From Chalara sp. BL73 (taxonomy: Eukaryota > Ascomycota > Leotiomycetes > Helotiales): a stretch of 64,000 bases of DNA. The position numbers were made by a program, and so were the translations under genes. The stretch spans positions 2,604,001 through 2,668,000 of the forward strand of contig CAKJVC010000012.1 in the NCBI GenBank assembly GCA_918026815.1, read 5' to 3'. The notes beneath the pieces are model-generated. The model was not told where the DNA came from. It saw only the letters and a program-made list of their open reading frames with translations, and did not search any database. This document shows, one piece after another, positions 23,565-36,586 of this stretch (positions within the stretch are counted from its first letter, which is position 1; the number at the start of each line of letters is the position of its first letter).

Positions 23565-26500
23565 TGTTAACTTTTGGATTTCTTATTATTCTCGGTATCG
23601 AGTAACGGTTGCCACATCAGAGCCGATACCGCGGACCAGCAAAAGCTGCAAGTTGGACAAAGAGCTGTCGCTATATGTGTGATGTATCGGGCCGTCTGTG
23701 TAGAAAATCAAGTCCCACGCTCATGCCTTTTGGGTTCTGACAGCATAAAGAAGATGCAAAGGCCATGTGCCGCTTAACAGCGTCTCCGGTCTGCGCTGCC
23801 CATGATAAAAGTGATGGAACCCAGGAGGAGGAATACGTATGGTTTTGTCACAAAAGGCAGTGCGGTGGTGGCATGGTCACTATGCTATATGATTAATCTA
23901 GACCCGTGTCAACATGGCGTGCATGGGTGTTTAATAGGCTAAATGGGAAGCATGGGAAGCCTTATGGGTCCTGGTCGATAGAGGTTCCCAGCGCTGAGAG
24001 TGGACACGCTTTAGGCCATCCCTGCGCCTACTGGCAACATCGAGCATGCCGGATGGCCTATGATTGCTTCCAACACCCCTCGTTTGAGAGCAGTGTCAAT
24101 GATCCTATTCGTTACCAGACTTTGGAGCAGCACCATTAATATATGATGCACCACTAACAGCCCACGGCCAACATTTTAGGAGGGAGGAGAGACAGACGGA
24201 GGGCCGCATTGGCACACGCAGGTCACCTACCCCAGACGGAGCAAGGGAACCTCACGTGAAATTCTGCGAACAGACACTTTTTTAAAATTCCAAGGGTTGT
24301 GTGCGTGTCTTGGCATGTTCTTGGGGAATTTGATACGGGGGGGCGACGCCAGTTGCTGGAGAATCTTCTTTCCGTGAAAGCCACCGCATCGGACATGGCA
24401 TGGTGCCACCTTCTCGAAGGTGTGAAGAGTGGACTCATCAGAACCTTGTGCAAATGTTCAGCAGTGTGGCTAGTACTGTACCGGGACAGTTCTAGTGATG
24501 GGTGGCGGCCATGGCGAGCCTATGATCTCGAATGACCCCTCTCCTCTCCCTCTCTTGAGCCTCTACTGCAGGAGGGGGAAGCTGAGGGAAGATGCAAATC
24601 TTGAAATGGAGTTCAAATTTAGAACCCATGCAATTTGATTAGATGCGCTTCGTAAAGTGCTTGGTACATGATATTAATAAAGGAATGCCCAAGCCAATAC
24701 AGTATGTCACGTATACTGAAATACGATTATGCTGGGTGAGCTAAGGGCTAAGGCAACACGTCCAGTACCAGTAATAATATGGTAAAGTAAAATTAAATGG
24801 ACTTTTTCCCAGGGTATGAAGCAAGGCAAATGGTGGTTCCTGTACAGTCATGCATGAACTGTACTCTATTCCTTTCTGTACTGTAATGAATAACGATGGG
24901 GCCAGGGAATGACAATGGACCGAGTTGGGGCTAATGAGACTGTCCATTGGTCCATTGGTCAGACGGTCAGATATCTCCACTTTTCCCCTTCCCTACGCTT
25001 TCAGCGCAGTGCCCATCAGGTCATCTCGCGGAGAGAATGACCGATGTGCCGGATCCTCAAAGTCCTGACCCGTTGTTCTTATTCAGCTCGACAGCCCTTT
25101 GCAATTTGTCGATTGGATATTTGGGCAAGACGTTTTCCCTTTACTTTCTTTATTTTCCCGATGACATACACGTACCAAAAAAAAAGAACAGAGGACGATA
25201 ACCTCGATATGAGGAAGAAGTACCATGCAGCGGGGTCCATGTCTTCTAGGTACATTACTTCAATAACTCCGTTTCCCTCAATTGCGAAAAGCTGCTTTAG
25301 TGCACACAAGGCCCGACTGGCCATGCATATGTCAAAGTCCATCTCAGTACTAGTCCTTCTGACCAACCTCACGTACAGGACATTTTGCATCTACGATAGC
25401 CTCCTGCTAGCCAGAATTGACTGATGAAGACCAGGATTCCCTTCAACATGATAATCAAGAGTAACCAACCAACATGACCCATATGCCGTGCGTGTGGCAG
25501 GCGGTCGGCCAGCCGACCTAGTTGCCCTTGAGCCCAAATCAGCACAAGCCACATAACGGGATTCTTAACCAGCTGCTTCAGCTACACTGTCAACTCCCAT
25601 ATCTGTTGAAAAGGACAAAAATGATGGCCATAAGACAATGCCTGCGGGGTATGGATGATCCTAGACCTTGAAGTGATATACGATCACAGTACACTTCTAT
25701 TTGCGAATCGATGCATATGCATTTCTTGCTCCAACTCTGGGGGCTATGCACGTCGTCTCTTCTCTCCAGCAATTGGCATGGTCATCGCTATCGATCTGTG
25801 TTCCTGCATTTTGCTTTTTTCTTGATCAGATTTCGAAAGTAGCCACCTTCAACCTTATCTACAAACATTTCTCCATCCATCCATTCGAAGCTGGTTCGGA
25901 CCGCCTCACGGAGTCTTTATCCATCCATTCGAGGCTAGATTGTGTTTGCCAAATTGTGCTTTCTTCTCCTCGCTTGTCTCAAATTTCCGGGTTTTCGGAT
26001 CACCATAGCATGAGCTGCCACTACCCCTTTGCAGTATAAACTCCCTTGCGCCAGGTTATGAGTGCCAGCCTCACCAGCAGACCATGACTCACATATTTAA
26101 TGCAATGCTCTTGTTCGCCAACTCAAGCATGACATCAATTCAGGAACAGTCCCTCGTGTCTAGAGAGCCTGCTTGACGAATAGACTTGACGAATAGACGT
26201 CACTCATTAAGGCAGTGTTCCAGAACTTCCATTTGTCTTATGTTGCTGACATATAAGCCATGGTTAAACATTATATGTTGCAGTTTGACAAGCCACTTCT
26301 ACAGTCCTCATAATGATGTCGTATCTCTAAAAGTGATAGTGTTTGCGGGACCTGGCAGATTTACTTCATGGATCCGAATCATTGCTGAGCTCATGCATTC
26401 TTCGCTATGCTCAGCCTCTAATTACTGTGCTCCTGCTCGGAAGATTCCCCGGACTGGTGAGCACATGGCTGCCACGCCAGCTTCGCAGGACGCACGCACA

Positions 26501-27874
26501 TGGTACTGTCAATCTGGTCCATGCAAAGGCTTCGGCTCTTCCCTTTCAGGTCGGCAGGTAGCAATTATCAATCACTGTCGCGAAACACTAATCTCGACAA
26601 TCACTCAAATAGATTTGATACCAAGGTTCTCCTTGCCGCAAATCCTCGGTTACTCGGTAAGCAATTCCGAACTTATTGTTACACAACAGCCCTATCATTC
26701 AAACTCCCACGCGACAAGCAAACTCTAAAGTGATGTATTCTACACCACACTTTTGAAATTAGTCGTTGTGGCCTCTCATAGGCTGGCTCGGATAAAATTT
26801 CTACCAAATCGGGTAGATGGAAGAACAACAAGTACCCATTACGTCTGCTGTGGGAATCTAGCCGTCGCTGCCATTGTCACACTCCTCGCTTATCCCAGAA
26901 AACGCAACTCTCACCTTAAAAATGTGTTCTTTTAGCTCAGCTCGTAAGATGAGTATGACTGTTTCAACTACCCCTCAGAATATTAACAGCCTTATGACAA
27001 TGCTCGTATAGCTATAATAAGACTCTTGATGATATGACTGCTTCGCGCTTAGGTGAGTATGAAACTTATTGCGCCATGACCAATACATCAGGATTATTCT
27101 ATATTGCCAAGTCTGATTAAGCAACACTACTCTTTCTAGTCATATTTCAATAGTAGCCACCAATAATTGAAAATGATGTCATGGAACGAACATGATATTC
27201 TAGAATATCGTCTCTTACGAGGCAGTAACAGGTGAGGACACCGCATTTGGTGGCTTGTTATCCTTCTTGCGGATATAGCAGACCTTTTAAATCATCGAGA
27301 TACGCCCATATATGACCCATTTGGGAGGCAGGTATTTACTCAATCTACTATACATATGTGTGAATGTTCTATAGCCCATATATATTGTAATATGGCTGAA
27401 GATCTGTGTTCCTTGTGTTGGAGCTTTGGGAAACTGACAAGTCTTCCGAAATCCGAAAAGTAATCCTGCTGGACATGTTTGTTTCGGATTTTCTTCCTAA
27501 GCTGTCAGGGTATTGAACAAGATCTATATTCTCTTTCCCAGTTTACGGAGTGAAACATGGGATTCACTTCACAAGCATAATGTCTGGACCCACATCCCGG
27601 AAGAATTCTGATATCATTGGGAATACGGTCACAAGCTGGTACTTAAAGAGATTCAAAGCTCATACACATCGGGTAACGTTCCCAAGCTAAAGCCCACCCA
27701 CCACCCTTTCATCCATCAACGCGATATGTGCCCTTCAGGCCGCTCAGCAGGAGATGAGCTTATTTCGAACGCACCGCTCACAGGGACGTCCTCCTATGCA
27801 GGGGACTTTGGCGGCAGTGCAGGCACTACACTTTAGTTCGTTGTGAACAACGCGAAAAGAGCCCTTCCAGTTAA
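23565..27874. other. Long gene-poor stretch
   Basis: I found no supportable gene in these 4.3 kb. The longest frame, 180 codons at 26186-26728 on the plus strand, has irregular composition and no motif. Two poly-pyrimidine stretches lie near 24537-24560 and 25130-25160. Rather balanced base composition up to about 24500 gives way to more AT beyond 26000. A small, multi-exon or RNA gene cannot be excluded. Confidence 0.4.
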
Positions 27875-28690
27875 TCAGTACGCTTCTAGATATTGAAAAT
27901 ATTTCTGTTGGAAGCTTACGAGAGGATTGGGATGGCCGCTGTCCGGGAGGATAGGACGACCGACCTGCTCATCCTCACGGATGGCGAAACGACCTTCAAT
28001 GAGGGCCGCACCCCGTCTCCGGCGGGCGTTCTCTCTGGCAGCAGCAGCTGCTGTATCGCCGAATGGGGTAGGGCCCTTATTGTAATGTCAGTTTTCTAAG
28101 AAGATCCATACCTTGTTTAGATGATGCTAACCTTTTGACTGCTTAGCGCCTCCTCATTATGCTTTGTCTCATCGTCAGTATGTGTCGATGTATCGTTTTG
28201 GGGGGGGATGGCCAACCTTGCTGCTGCTCTGGTCACCGTCTCTCTCCTTTGCCTCCTTGTCAGTCTTCAGCAGATCTATGACTTTCGGGATGCCTCTGAC
28301 CTTGCGTGCACTTCGGACCCTAGTCGCAAAGACTTCTACCTCGTTGACTGAGGTGTCAGAGCTCCAGTTGGAGCTAATGTCTTCGTTCTTGGAGAGACCG
28401 CAGCCCATTGTTTCTGGCTGTTCAAGTGCTTTTGAGAGTGCGATGGATTGACGGGCAAGTGTGATGGTGTATTCGTCGAGATCTGCGGTGGTGGGCATGC
28501 TCTCAGCCTTCTCAGCAATTTCAACCGCGTCATTTTCTTGGTCGATTAGTCGTCGAGACCCGCTTGTAGCGACAGAGAGATCGTTTACATTCATTTTTCG
28601 CATCGCGTTATTGAACATGGATGATGTGATGATCTGTGGTGCATGGACGAACAACGAAACTCTTGCAGCACAGCTGCAACATAAAACCAC
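27875..28690 (-). CDS. Hypothetical protein, three exons
   Basis: No family recognised. Exon 1 (28690-28217), exon 2 (28161-28132, ten codons) and exon 3 (28075-27875) join in phase 0 to 234 residues. The sequence is hydrophilic, with an acidic/Ser-rich middle (NEDISSNWSSDTSVNEVEVF), a basic part, and a C-terminal AAAAARENARRRRGAALIEG segment that could bind nucleic acid or act as nuclear signal. A second ATG at 28618 (MFNNAMRKMNVND) may be the true start, since 28690-28619 looks less like coding sequence. Both introns begin with GTT (GTTGGC, GTTAGC) rather than the usual GTRNGT, but both have CTGAC-type branch sites and lengths of 55-56 nt. The first intron contains a C8 run, so length change there would not alter the protein. 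Confidence 0.58.
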
Positions 28691-31091
28691 GATATGATAC
28701 GGACGTTATCGTTCGTATCTCTAAGAGCTATCAACTTATGGGCAAATTTAGTTCAATTGTTGACTGATTACTTGATTAGGAATAGCGGGTTATGATTCTA
28801 GATGACACTTACAGCGGCATTGCGGTTTTTACAAGACCACCTCGATATGAATATTGCAATAAACGTCTACTTAGGTGTTTAAGTTCAATGGTTACGCGGT
28901 TTTTATTGTATTTCTCAATGTGCCTTACCCTCTTGTCATTCTTGCCCACTACAATGTTCAATGATTTGTCTGCGGATTGAAGTCAAACGATATGTACCGT
29001 GTTTTCCTTTCCTTAGTAGTTCGTTGTTTTATTCTGAAATATTCATCAGATCTTGCAGTTCAATATTCTAGAAAATTCATGCGCACTCCTTTTTATAGTT
29101 CAGTACAGCATTTTTGGGTGGTTGCCTCCTGTAGAGGGCAGGCAATGAAGAGAAATCAGAATTCCAACTTTTAGCATCTGATGGTAATGTTAGAGAAGGT
29201 CAAAGGTGTTCACCCAATGTTTGACAGTGGAAAACAAGAGAGCTGCATGTTTCCATTGTCACAAGTTGACACCAAAACTGGAACCTGTTGTGCAGCAGAG
29301 TGAAACCTCAATTTTTCCGATAGAAAAAGTTGAGCAAATAACAAAGGAATTACAAACCCGCCGGTAGCTGGATGTCGACCAAAAGATCTTGTCACAACAG
29401 CAAACTCATATTTTCAAGATCCTGATGACTACAATATCTGGCACGCTACGCAAGACCCAAGCTTCTTTTAGGATCTACATCGCAGCGTTGTCAATTAATC
29501 TTTCTCTATTTATGATCCTTGGAATACTAGCCATCTTCTGATAATAGCAGAATTTTAGCGGCTGAGACGAGTAGTCAAGAGGCTCCATAAACATGCAAAA
29601 TTCTTGGAACCCGGCCAGCAATAGACAACATAAGAGAATCCCTGCATGAAAAATTAGCAGGAGCGCTATGACACCTTTAACTGTACGGATATGATGAGCA
29701 GATGGAAATGCAACTATGCTTAATAACCTGGAGGTCAGTTATCTATATGTAGTCAGCATCATGCATTATTGCAGGGCTGACAAGCCCAGTTTCCTTTAAA
29801 GCCTTTAAGCTCCTATCTGCCTTGAAGAGGTTAGTTGCATGAGTCGTGCAGTTTCTTCTACTATTGATCAAGTAGTGATACTATGGCTGTCGCAATATGC
29901 AAGAAGATCTTTTTGCAGCGCTAGCTTTGATCAGATTGAGCCACTCATTGTTCAACGGCGGATCCCGGGCATGAATGCGACCCTAGCTTAATGAGACTGA
30001 GCTTTTGAAGATGTGGTGGGAGCACATCACAGTTACAAATAAGACGCAGTCAACATCGTAAATTTCCGAAGATATGCAGTAGTTTCATCCTTTGAAAGAT
30101 TGCTGAGAGCATGCTGGAGAGGCAGCAATACCCCGCCTCAAGCCACCTCTGTTTGGTATTGGCTCAATAACCACAGTGGTTGTAAAACCTACCATCTTGC
30201 CATCCGATCCTTCACTCAATCCATCTAATAGTTAGAATCGATATTGCAAGGTAATTCATCGAATCTTGGTTGCGGCCGACTTCTTTTGAGGAGCGGATGG
30301 CTGAAACAGTCATCATTTTCGTGTGATGGAACACTGAAACAGCGCAGAGCCCAGCAGATACTTTCTATCAAGATTTATAGAGACATCAGGGCAATAAGTG
30401 AGAGGTTTCTTTATGCTGTAGTTTGATGATTTTATATTCTTGTCGTTGTTAAGGGAAACATCGAGCTCAATGATCGGGATTAACCCATGTCTCACGGTTT
30501 CTCCCGAGGAGGCAGATGGCGCTCAAACACTATAACACTACCTATAAGAACAATATGATGGACAATACCTGTCCTCAATTATTGTACAATACCTCGTTTT
30601 GATGCAGATGGTCAATAAAAACGACAACGTGCATATCCGAGGGGCTGGACAAGATCATTTCCGGAGTGTGGGGTTTGAGGAACGCGAAGTCAAAATTCCC
30701 CAGGTATGGAATTTATTTAACAGCTCAACGTCAGCGAGGCATAACTTATGAGTCCGATATACACCCAAAGGGCCTTTCTAGGTAAAAGTAAGCCATGGTG
30801 ACAAGTTAAGTGGTGTGTAGAAGTCTAGAAAGTGATGGAATGACCAGATTTGCGTTAGCGCGGGATTACCTCGCCTAAGAATAAGGGGTCGCCGAGAATT
30901 CATTTTTCGTGGCCACCCTAGCACTCCACAAAATTAGATACCTCACACCAGAACCTTATCCCCAAGCCCTCGCCCGGCTTTTCCTCTCCCTATATCGTCC
31001 CACCATCGCCTGTGAGTCCTCTCGTCATCCCTCATCATCGTTATCTGTTGGTCTTTGAGGAAGGCAAACACGTCGGTCTTCCTCCGCAGCC
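28691..31091. other. Gene-poor AT-rich stretch
   Basis: No gene seen in 2.4 kb; all frames are short and uninformative. The end (30950-31091) is pyrimidine-rich and probably is the leader of the gene starting at 31092. Confidence 0.45.
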
Positions 31092-31794
31092 ATGCCGCCC
31101 AAGAAACGCCCTTCGGTGGTGGCACTCAAATCCGTCAAGGCAACACCGATCAAGAAGACCGCGAAGAAAACCTCGAATAGTTCGAGGAGAGGCACGCCGA
31201 GCTCGAAAGCGTCGCCAGCACCGCCGGGGGACCATTTGCATGAGCTGAGGTTTTATCCCTGGGACACACCGTAAGTCAGCTGTCGGAGCAATTTTGTTCC
31301 ATGAGGCGTCTACCCTTCAGGATATGCACCACAGAGATATGCATTATTTGAGGGTAGATAAGTTGGGAGATATTTTCTTTATTCAAAATGTGATTGAGAT
31401 GTAGAAGCTGATTTTGAGTTTTGAAGGTGGAAGCCACACCCGGAGCCGGAGAAGAGGAAATTGTGTCCGCCGTGCTGGCTCGCGAAATCAAAGGGATGGG
31501 GACTGGCCGGTCCAGGGCTCCGAGAGGCATCTGGGTGCGATCGGATTCCATGGTATATTTCTCCAACCTATTTCTCTTCATCGCTTTTCTGCTTCGTGAT
31601 GATGACGTGATCTTCTTTCATGCAAATCAGCTGACAGGGAAATTTACAGCAGGAGCTGTAAGAGGAAGGGCTTTGGGACGGATGTTTGTTCGGGGTGCGT
31701 AGGTGAGGATGGGAGAGACCCTTGGGAGAAGCTGGAGGATGAGGTGATCAAGCAGGATGAGGATGTGCGGCATGCCATGGTTTGGTCGAGATAG
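31092..31794 (+). CDS. Small basic protein with six-cysteine C-terminal domain
   Basis: Three exons (31092-31270, 31427-31552, 31653-31794) join in matching phases to 148 residues. The first 50 residues are Lys/Ser/Thr/Pro-rich (MPPKKRPSVV, KKTAKKTSNSS) and look like a nuclear, disordered tail. The rest holds six cysteines: C73-x2-C76, C97, C104, C113-x2-C116, within KRKLCPPCWLAKSKGW and SCKRKGFGTDVCSGC, which suggests zinc binding. The C-terminus is acidic (EKLEDEVIKQDEDV). An alternative frame through exon 2 (EEEIVSAVLAREIKG) is also open but is not phase-compatible with the donor, so I prefer the Cys-rich reading. The next gene downstream also carries a KxCPPC six-cysteine domain. Function unknown. 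Confidence 0.6.
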
Positions 31795-32133
31795 AATGTT
31801 CGGCTCAAAGGGAACCTCCTATTAGGAGATTATCAGTATCATGAGCTACATGCTGTACAACATTTAGGTTTGTTAATGGTTCGTGAGATCAAAGGTTGCA
31901 TTTGTTTTGGGTTTAATCATCAAAGGAGCGGCTTTTCTTGCGACGATTGTTGTGCCTTTTCCCCCATTAATATCATCAACGTCAAAAGGTTTGCATTGGT
32001 TCAAAGAGACACGCTGACAATCGGCACGCATCAAGATGTGATCTTCCGGAACAGTGTATAAAGACAGATTTGCGGATTAAATCATGGCTTATCTTCCGTG
32101 CTTCAGATCTCATCCAGAGGCAGTATTCATGCT
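31795..32133. other. Short spacer between the two six-Cys genes
   Basis: About 340 bases with no frame of note. It should hold the promoter of the second gene. A CAG at 32101-32103 could be an acceptor if that gene has an upstream non-coding exon. Confidence 0.35.
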
Positions 32134-32739
32134 ATGCAACTGCGTTCTCTTCAACTTAACGCTCACAATATGGAAAGTCTACCAATCCGACCAAAACAAG
32201 GAACCAATCCGGAAGCCAACAAATCAGACCACCAGCTTCAGAAAGACATGCTCGAATCCATAGCCCGCTCCGCAACCATGATCTCCGACACCCAAAGCAC
32301 CATCATCACCTCCTCCTTCTCCTCCTCGCTCACCCCTCTCCCCAACCCACAAAGCGCAGCACCACTCACCATCCCCCTCCGCACATCCGACTTCCACCCC
32401 AAAACCGGCAAGATCCGCCGCCCCCGCTCCGCCTCCTCCCTCTACAGCAGCTCCTCCTCCGACACGGAGCTCTCGCCCCTCCAGCTCTCGCAAAAGTGGC
32501 AGAAGGTGCCGTTCGGCGGGTGGATCTCCACCGCGACGTCCAAGTACGGTCTTAACAAACCGAAGTGTCCGCCCTGCCATCGCCTGAAGAAGAAGGATCC
32601 TTGTCGCGGCCCGCCGCCGTGCAGGGAGTGCTTTCGCAAGGGGAGGAGGACCGCCGAGATGTGTCAGGAGTGGGGGGAGGGGTTTGTGCCTAGGCAGAAG
32701 AGGGATCGCTTTGGGAGGTTTATAGGGGGGAAGGTGTAG
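32134..32739 (+). CDS. Hypothetical protein with C-terminal zinc-cluster-like domain
   Basis: A single open frame of 201 residues from the ATG at 32134; a later ATG at 32170 is also possible. Residues 50-120 are Ser/Pro/Thr-rich. The C-terminal third has six cysteines, C145-x2-C148-x8-C157-x5-C163-x2-C166-x10-C177, in KCPPCHRLKKKDPC and PPCRECFRKGRRTAEMC. This order is that of the fungal Zn2Cys6 binuclear cluster, but two of the loops are longer than the classical x6 and the domain lies at the C-terminus instead of the N-terminus. GC content of the coding part is clearly higher than in the flanks. Function unknown; DNA or RNA binding is a guess. Confidence 0.62.
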   Translation: MQLRSLQLNAHNMESLPIRPKQGTNPEANKSDHQLQKDMLESIARSATMISDTQSTIITSSFSSSLTPLPNPQSAAPLTIPLRTSDFHPKTGKIRRPRSASSLYSSSSSDTELSPLQLSQKWQKVPFGGWISTATSKYGLNKPKCPPCHRLKKKDPCRGPPPCRECFRKGRRTAEMCQEWGEGFVPRQKRDRFGRFIGGKV

Positions 32740-33753
32740 GATGGGATTCTGGGCGCTGTGGATACGGAGGATTTTGGGTTGGGTTTTGCTGGGGAGACTT
32801 GAGAGGGTGTTGGTATTGAGGGGTTGGATACTTTGAAGAGTGACGCATGTGTAGTACGGGCGTTTAATGCGGATGCTTGAAATTGATTTAGTGGTTTAGA
32901 ATTCAGCCCGGAGTTTTGGCAACAAATATGGCTTAAAGAGTGCTTGCCTTACCGACCTATATCAAGAGAGTTGCAGAGATCTGGAATTCTAATGGTAAAA
33001 ACCAGCTAATATCCATTTATTGCTCCTTAAGGAAGCGAAGAATAATAAGAGAAGATGCTCTTGCTAAGAGATTGTGCAGAGCTTTGGAATTAGAGTTTTG
33101 GAAGCCATGATTATATACTGAGACAAATTGCCTTTCACTTCCTGCCTGCCACCTAGGTGATGAAAAAGACTCAGAATTTACATTCTCAAATGTAAATGAA
33201 GCAATTGTAATAAACATGGATGCATCAACTCTTATACTAACAGAGATCTGTCTAGAAACGGAGGTCAGTCCTGTACAGGTAACAAGAAAGCTCAACTCTC
33301 AACTCTCATAATACCTGAGGCAAAAGATTAAAATAAATGAACGGTGAGTGGATACCTCGCTCTCACATCACAATTCAACGACAAGATCGCTTTAATGTAG
33401 TACTGACAACACCTGCTAAGTGGATATCAGCGGCAACATTTTGGTGGTTTGCGAAGGGGATATTCTCTTTAAAAAATGATTACAGAGATATTAGAGAGTA
33501 CAAGAGAGCAAATGAGTCCTCGTGACAACCAAAAGTGTATTTTCCTCCAGACAATTAATAGTGTCTGCTTTGAAGCAATTGCACCTAATTTAGCGCACGT
33601 GTAGATTGGAGCTTGAGGTGAAGTTGATGCTGACATGGGTTGTTGCCAAGACTCGGCCGCCGGAAGCGCATTAACTTCGAAAATATCCCAATCAACTTTT
33701 TTTTTGACTTGAGCTTCGAAAAGTGCTGGATGTAACCTTACGACAAATTCACC
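32740..33753. other. Intergenic between six-Cys gene and UTP4
   Basis: About 1 kb without a supportable gene. AT content rises between 32880 and 33500. A run of nine T at about 33699-33707 lies in the UTP4 leader region. Confidence 0.45.
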
Positions 33754-36586
33754 ATGGATATCCACCGCTGCAGATTTGTACCTTATCCGCAGTCGACAAT
33801 CAATGCGCTATCCTTCTCGCATTCCCATATATCCAAAAAACAAAAAACCGCTTCTCCAAGACTTGCAGTGGGCAGAGCAAACGGCGATATCGAGCTCTGG
33901 AACCCGCTCAAGGGATCATGGCTACAGGAAACAATCATTCGAGGTGGGAAAGATCGGAGTATTGCTGAGCTTGTGTGGACTCAGGATCCAACCGAAAATG
34001 ATGCCGAGAACAAGCCAATCATTGGGAAGTCTAGGCTGTTCAGCGTGGGGTATACGACAGCGGTTACGGAATGGGACCTAGAGAAAGGCACGCCTTTACG
34101 GCAAGCCAGTGGAAATCACGGAGATATATGGTGTCTTGCTGCGCAACCGCCACTAAAGCCAGAGACAAAGGTCCCAGCTGGGCAATGGGAGGGACAGAAT
34201 CTGGTCACTGGCTGCACAGATGGAGCATTAGTTTTATACTCGACCAAGGACGGAGATCTTCAATTCCAAAAGATACTCGTGCGCCCATCTGCAAAGAAAG
34301 CAAAGATCATAAGCGTTGCGTTCCAGAATCGAAATGTTGTCATTGCAGGTTGCACAGATAGTACGATCCGAGTGTTTGATATTCGAAGCGGACAGAATTT
34401 GAGGAGTATGTCACTTGGAGCTGGGCCATCCGGTGGGCCGAAAAATATTGCGGTGTGGGCTGTGAAAGCGCTGCCAAACGGCGACATTATATCTGGAGAT
34501 TCGACCGGCGAGCTGCGAGTATGGAGCGGCAAAACGTATACACTCAAGCAGCGCATAAAGAGGCATTCGGAAGATGTATATACTCTGGCCACTAGTTTTG
34601 ATGGAAACACCATATTCAGTGGAGGAAAGGACAGGAAAACTGTGGTATATAAGCAAGCTGGAAAGGGAAATCAATGGGCAGAAGTATCGCATCAGAGATA
34701 TCATGCTCTTGATGTCACCGCAATAGCTACTCTGGAGTATAAGGGAATGAGCGTGATAGTATCCGGAGGTGAGCATAATCAATTCCTATTCAAGCTACAC
34801 TTTTAACATAAACTCTAGGTCCGGACGCATCTCCAACAATTGTGCCTCTCCAGCAATATGGAATGGACAACCACCGGGCCCTTTCATTCCTACCACAAGA
34901 TTCTCCAGTGAAGAGCGCCATATTAGGGAAGAGACGACTGCTGATGAGTTTCTGGGACAGAGAAGTCCACATCTGGGAGCTCATGAAACCCAAATTCGAG
35001 GAGACAGAGGATCCCTTGGACACACCGGCTTCCCAGAACAAGAAGCTTGTTGCCAAGATTCTTATTAAAGGCGAAGCAAACATTACCTCCGCCGATATTA
35101 GCGCGAATGGCAGTCTTCTGGTAGTATCTACCACAACAGATGTTAAAGTTTTTCAGCTTAGGTCAAGGAAGTCTGGGGAAACCGACACCAGCCTAAAGAT
35201 TTCAAGGATAGAGACGCCTAATAACTTTCAATCTGGGGCTAGACTCGTTCAGCTGTCTTCGGATGCAAGATGGTTGTGCATAGTTCGCGCCGATAGTCGA
35301 GTTATCCTGAGACGTATTGTGTCTTCTGCATCTTCCATCAAATTTCACTCACGATCAACAAAGCTCGAAAGACTTAATCGCAAGATTGAAAAGCGCATTT
35401 TACTAGGCGGTCTCGGCAGCTACGACAGGACAATCACTCAAGCCTCTTTCTCTGCTGATAGCAGGATCTTCGCTGTTTGTGACTTAGCAGGCTACATCGA
35501 CACCTTCGTGTTATCCGGAGAAGAGAATCTCGGCCAAGCACCGGAAGAGGATGCCGCGTCATCGTCAGATTCTTCGGATGAGGATTCAGATTCTGACGAG
35601 GAAGGCGAAAACATTAATTTGGTCTACGGTCAGCGTTGGACGCGCAATCCATCTGCCTCGTTGATACCTAAGCTTCCTTCACCACCTACCGTCCTCTCCT
35701 TTCGGCCCGCTACAGCTACTCTTACCAACGGTGTGACGAGTCACACACACCACACACGGCATAATCCCAATCCGGTACCTCATGACATTCCTCATAGTGA
35801 AGATCGTTTACTTGTGGTGACTGCCGGTTCAGAAGTGTTCGAGTTCGAGGCAATACGTGGCGGATTGAGTACGTGGTCTCGTAAAAATCCGCCATTAAGC
35901 TTTCCAGAAAAGTATCGACAGATCCGAGATATAGCGAAAGGCTGTTTCTGGGATGTCAGTGGTGAGAAACAAAGATTATGGCTCTATGGACCTTCCTGGG
36001 TTTTCATGTTCAACTTGGCAACAGACTTCCCAGAAGCCCCGACCGAGACAAATGGGGTGGCGAACGATGTAACGAACGGCGTAGCGAATGGCAACACAAG
36101 GTCGAAGGAGCGTAAAAGGGGCAACAAAAGGAAGAGAGAAGGAAAGGAAGAGTCTTCAGGTGCAGGATCAGCTATCCCAGATTCACATCTGGGAACTGGC
36201 ATGTCGAGAAAGATGCACAAGATAGTGCATGAGGAGCTCGTTCAGACGCAAGAACTACCATTGTGGCGCGAGAAGGTGGACGATGAGGATGAGGAAGCAG
36301 CCGATGATGGCGCCCTGGTACGATTACCACGTGAAAAGTCCAATGCACCTGAGTCTGAAGAAGTGACTTCATGGCATACTTTGAAATACAGACCTATACT
36401 GGGGATCTGTGTCTTACGTCCAGGACATGACAAGGTACACCTGATTTCCACTCACTTCGACCCTACAAAAAGCTAACAATCTGCTAGACCGAGCCTGAAG
36501 TAGCCATAGTAGAACGGCCGCTATGGGAGGCCGATCTTCCTGAGCGCTATCACGGGAACCAGGAATGGGAGAAAAGCGGTATTTAA
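33754..36586 (+). CDS. UTP4: U3 snoRNA-associated protein Utp4 (cirhin), WD40 repeat
   Basis: Utp4 belongs to the t-UTP/UTP-A subcomplex of the small-subunit processome in the nucleolus and is needed for early 18S pre-rRNA processing. Three exons (33754-34768, 34819-36434, 36488-36586) give 909 residues. The start MDIHRCRFVPYPQSTINALSF is typical of the family. WD-type repeats fill the N-terminal half (WNPLKGSW, LVTGCTDGALVLYS, VIAGCTDSTIRVFD, IISGDSTGELRVWS, IFSGGKDRKTVVY). An acidic Ser/Asp/Glu stretch lies near residue 600 (DSSDEDSDSDEEGE), and a basic KERKRGNKRKREGKEE patch near 790 may be a nucleolar signal. Introns are 50 and 53 nt. No lesion seen. Confidence 0.96.

Noticed and set aside
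26186..26728. 180-codon frame on the plus strand
   Set aside because: No domain, signal or splice support; composition does not resemble the real genes here.
28200..28207. Apparent frameshift at the C8 (G8) run in the 27.9-28.7 kb gene
   Set aside because: A 55-nt intron (28216-28162) with a CTGAC branch site covers the run and joins the exons in phase 0, so no frameshift is needed.
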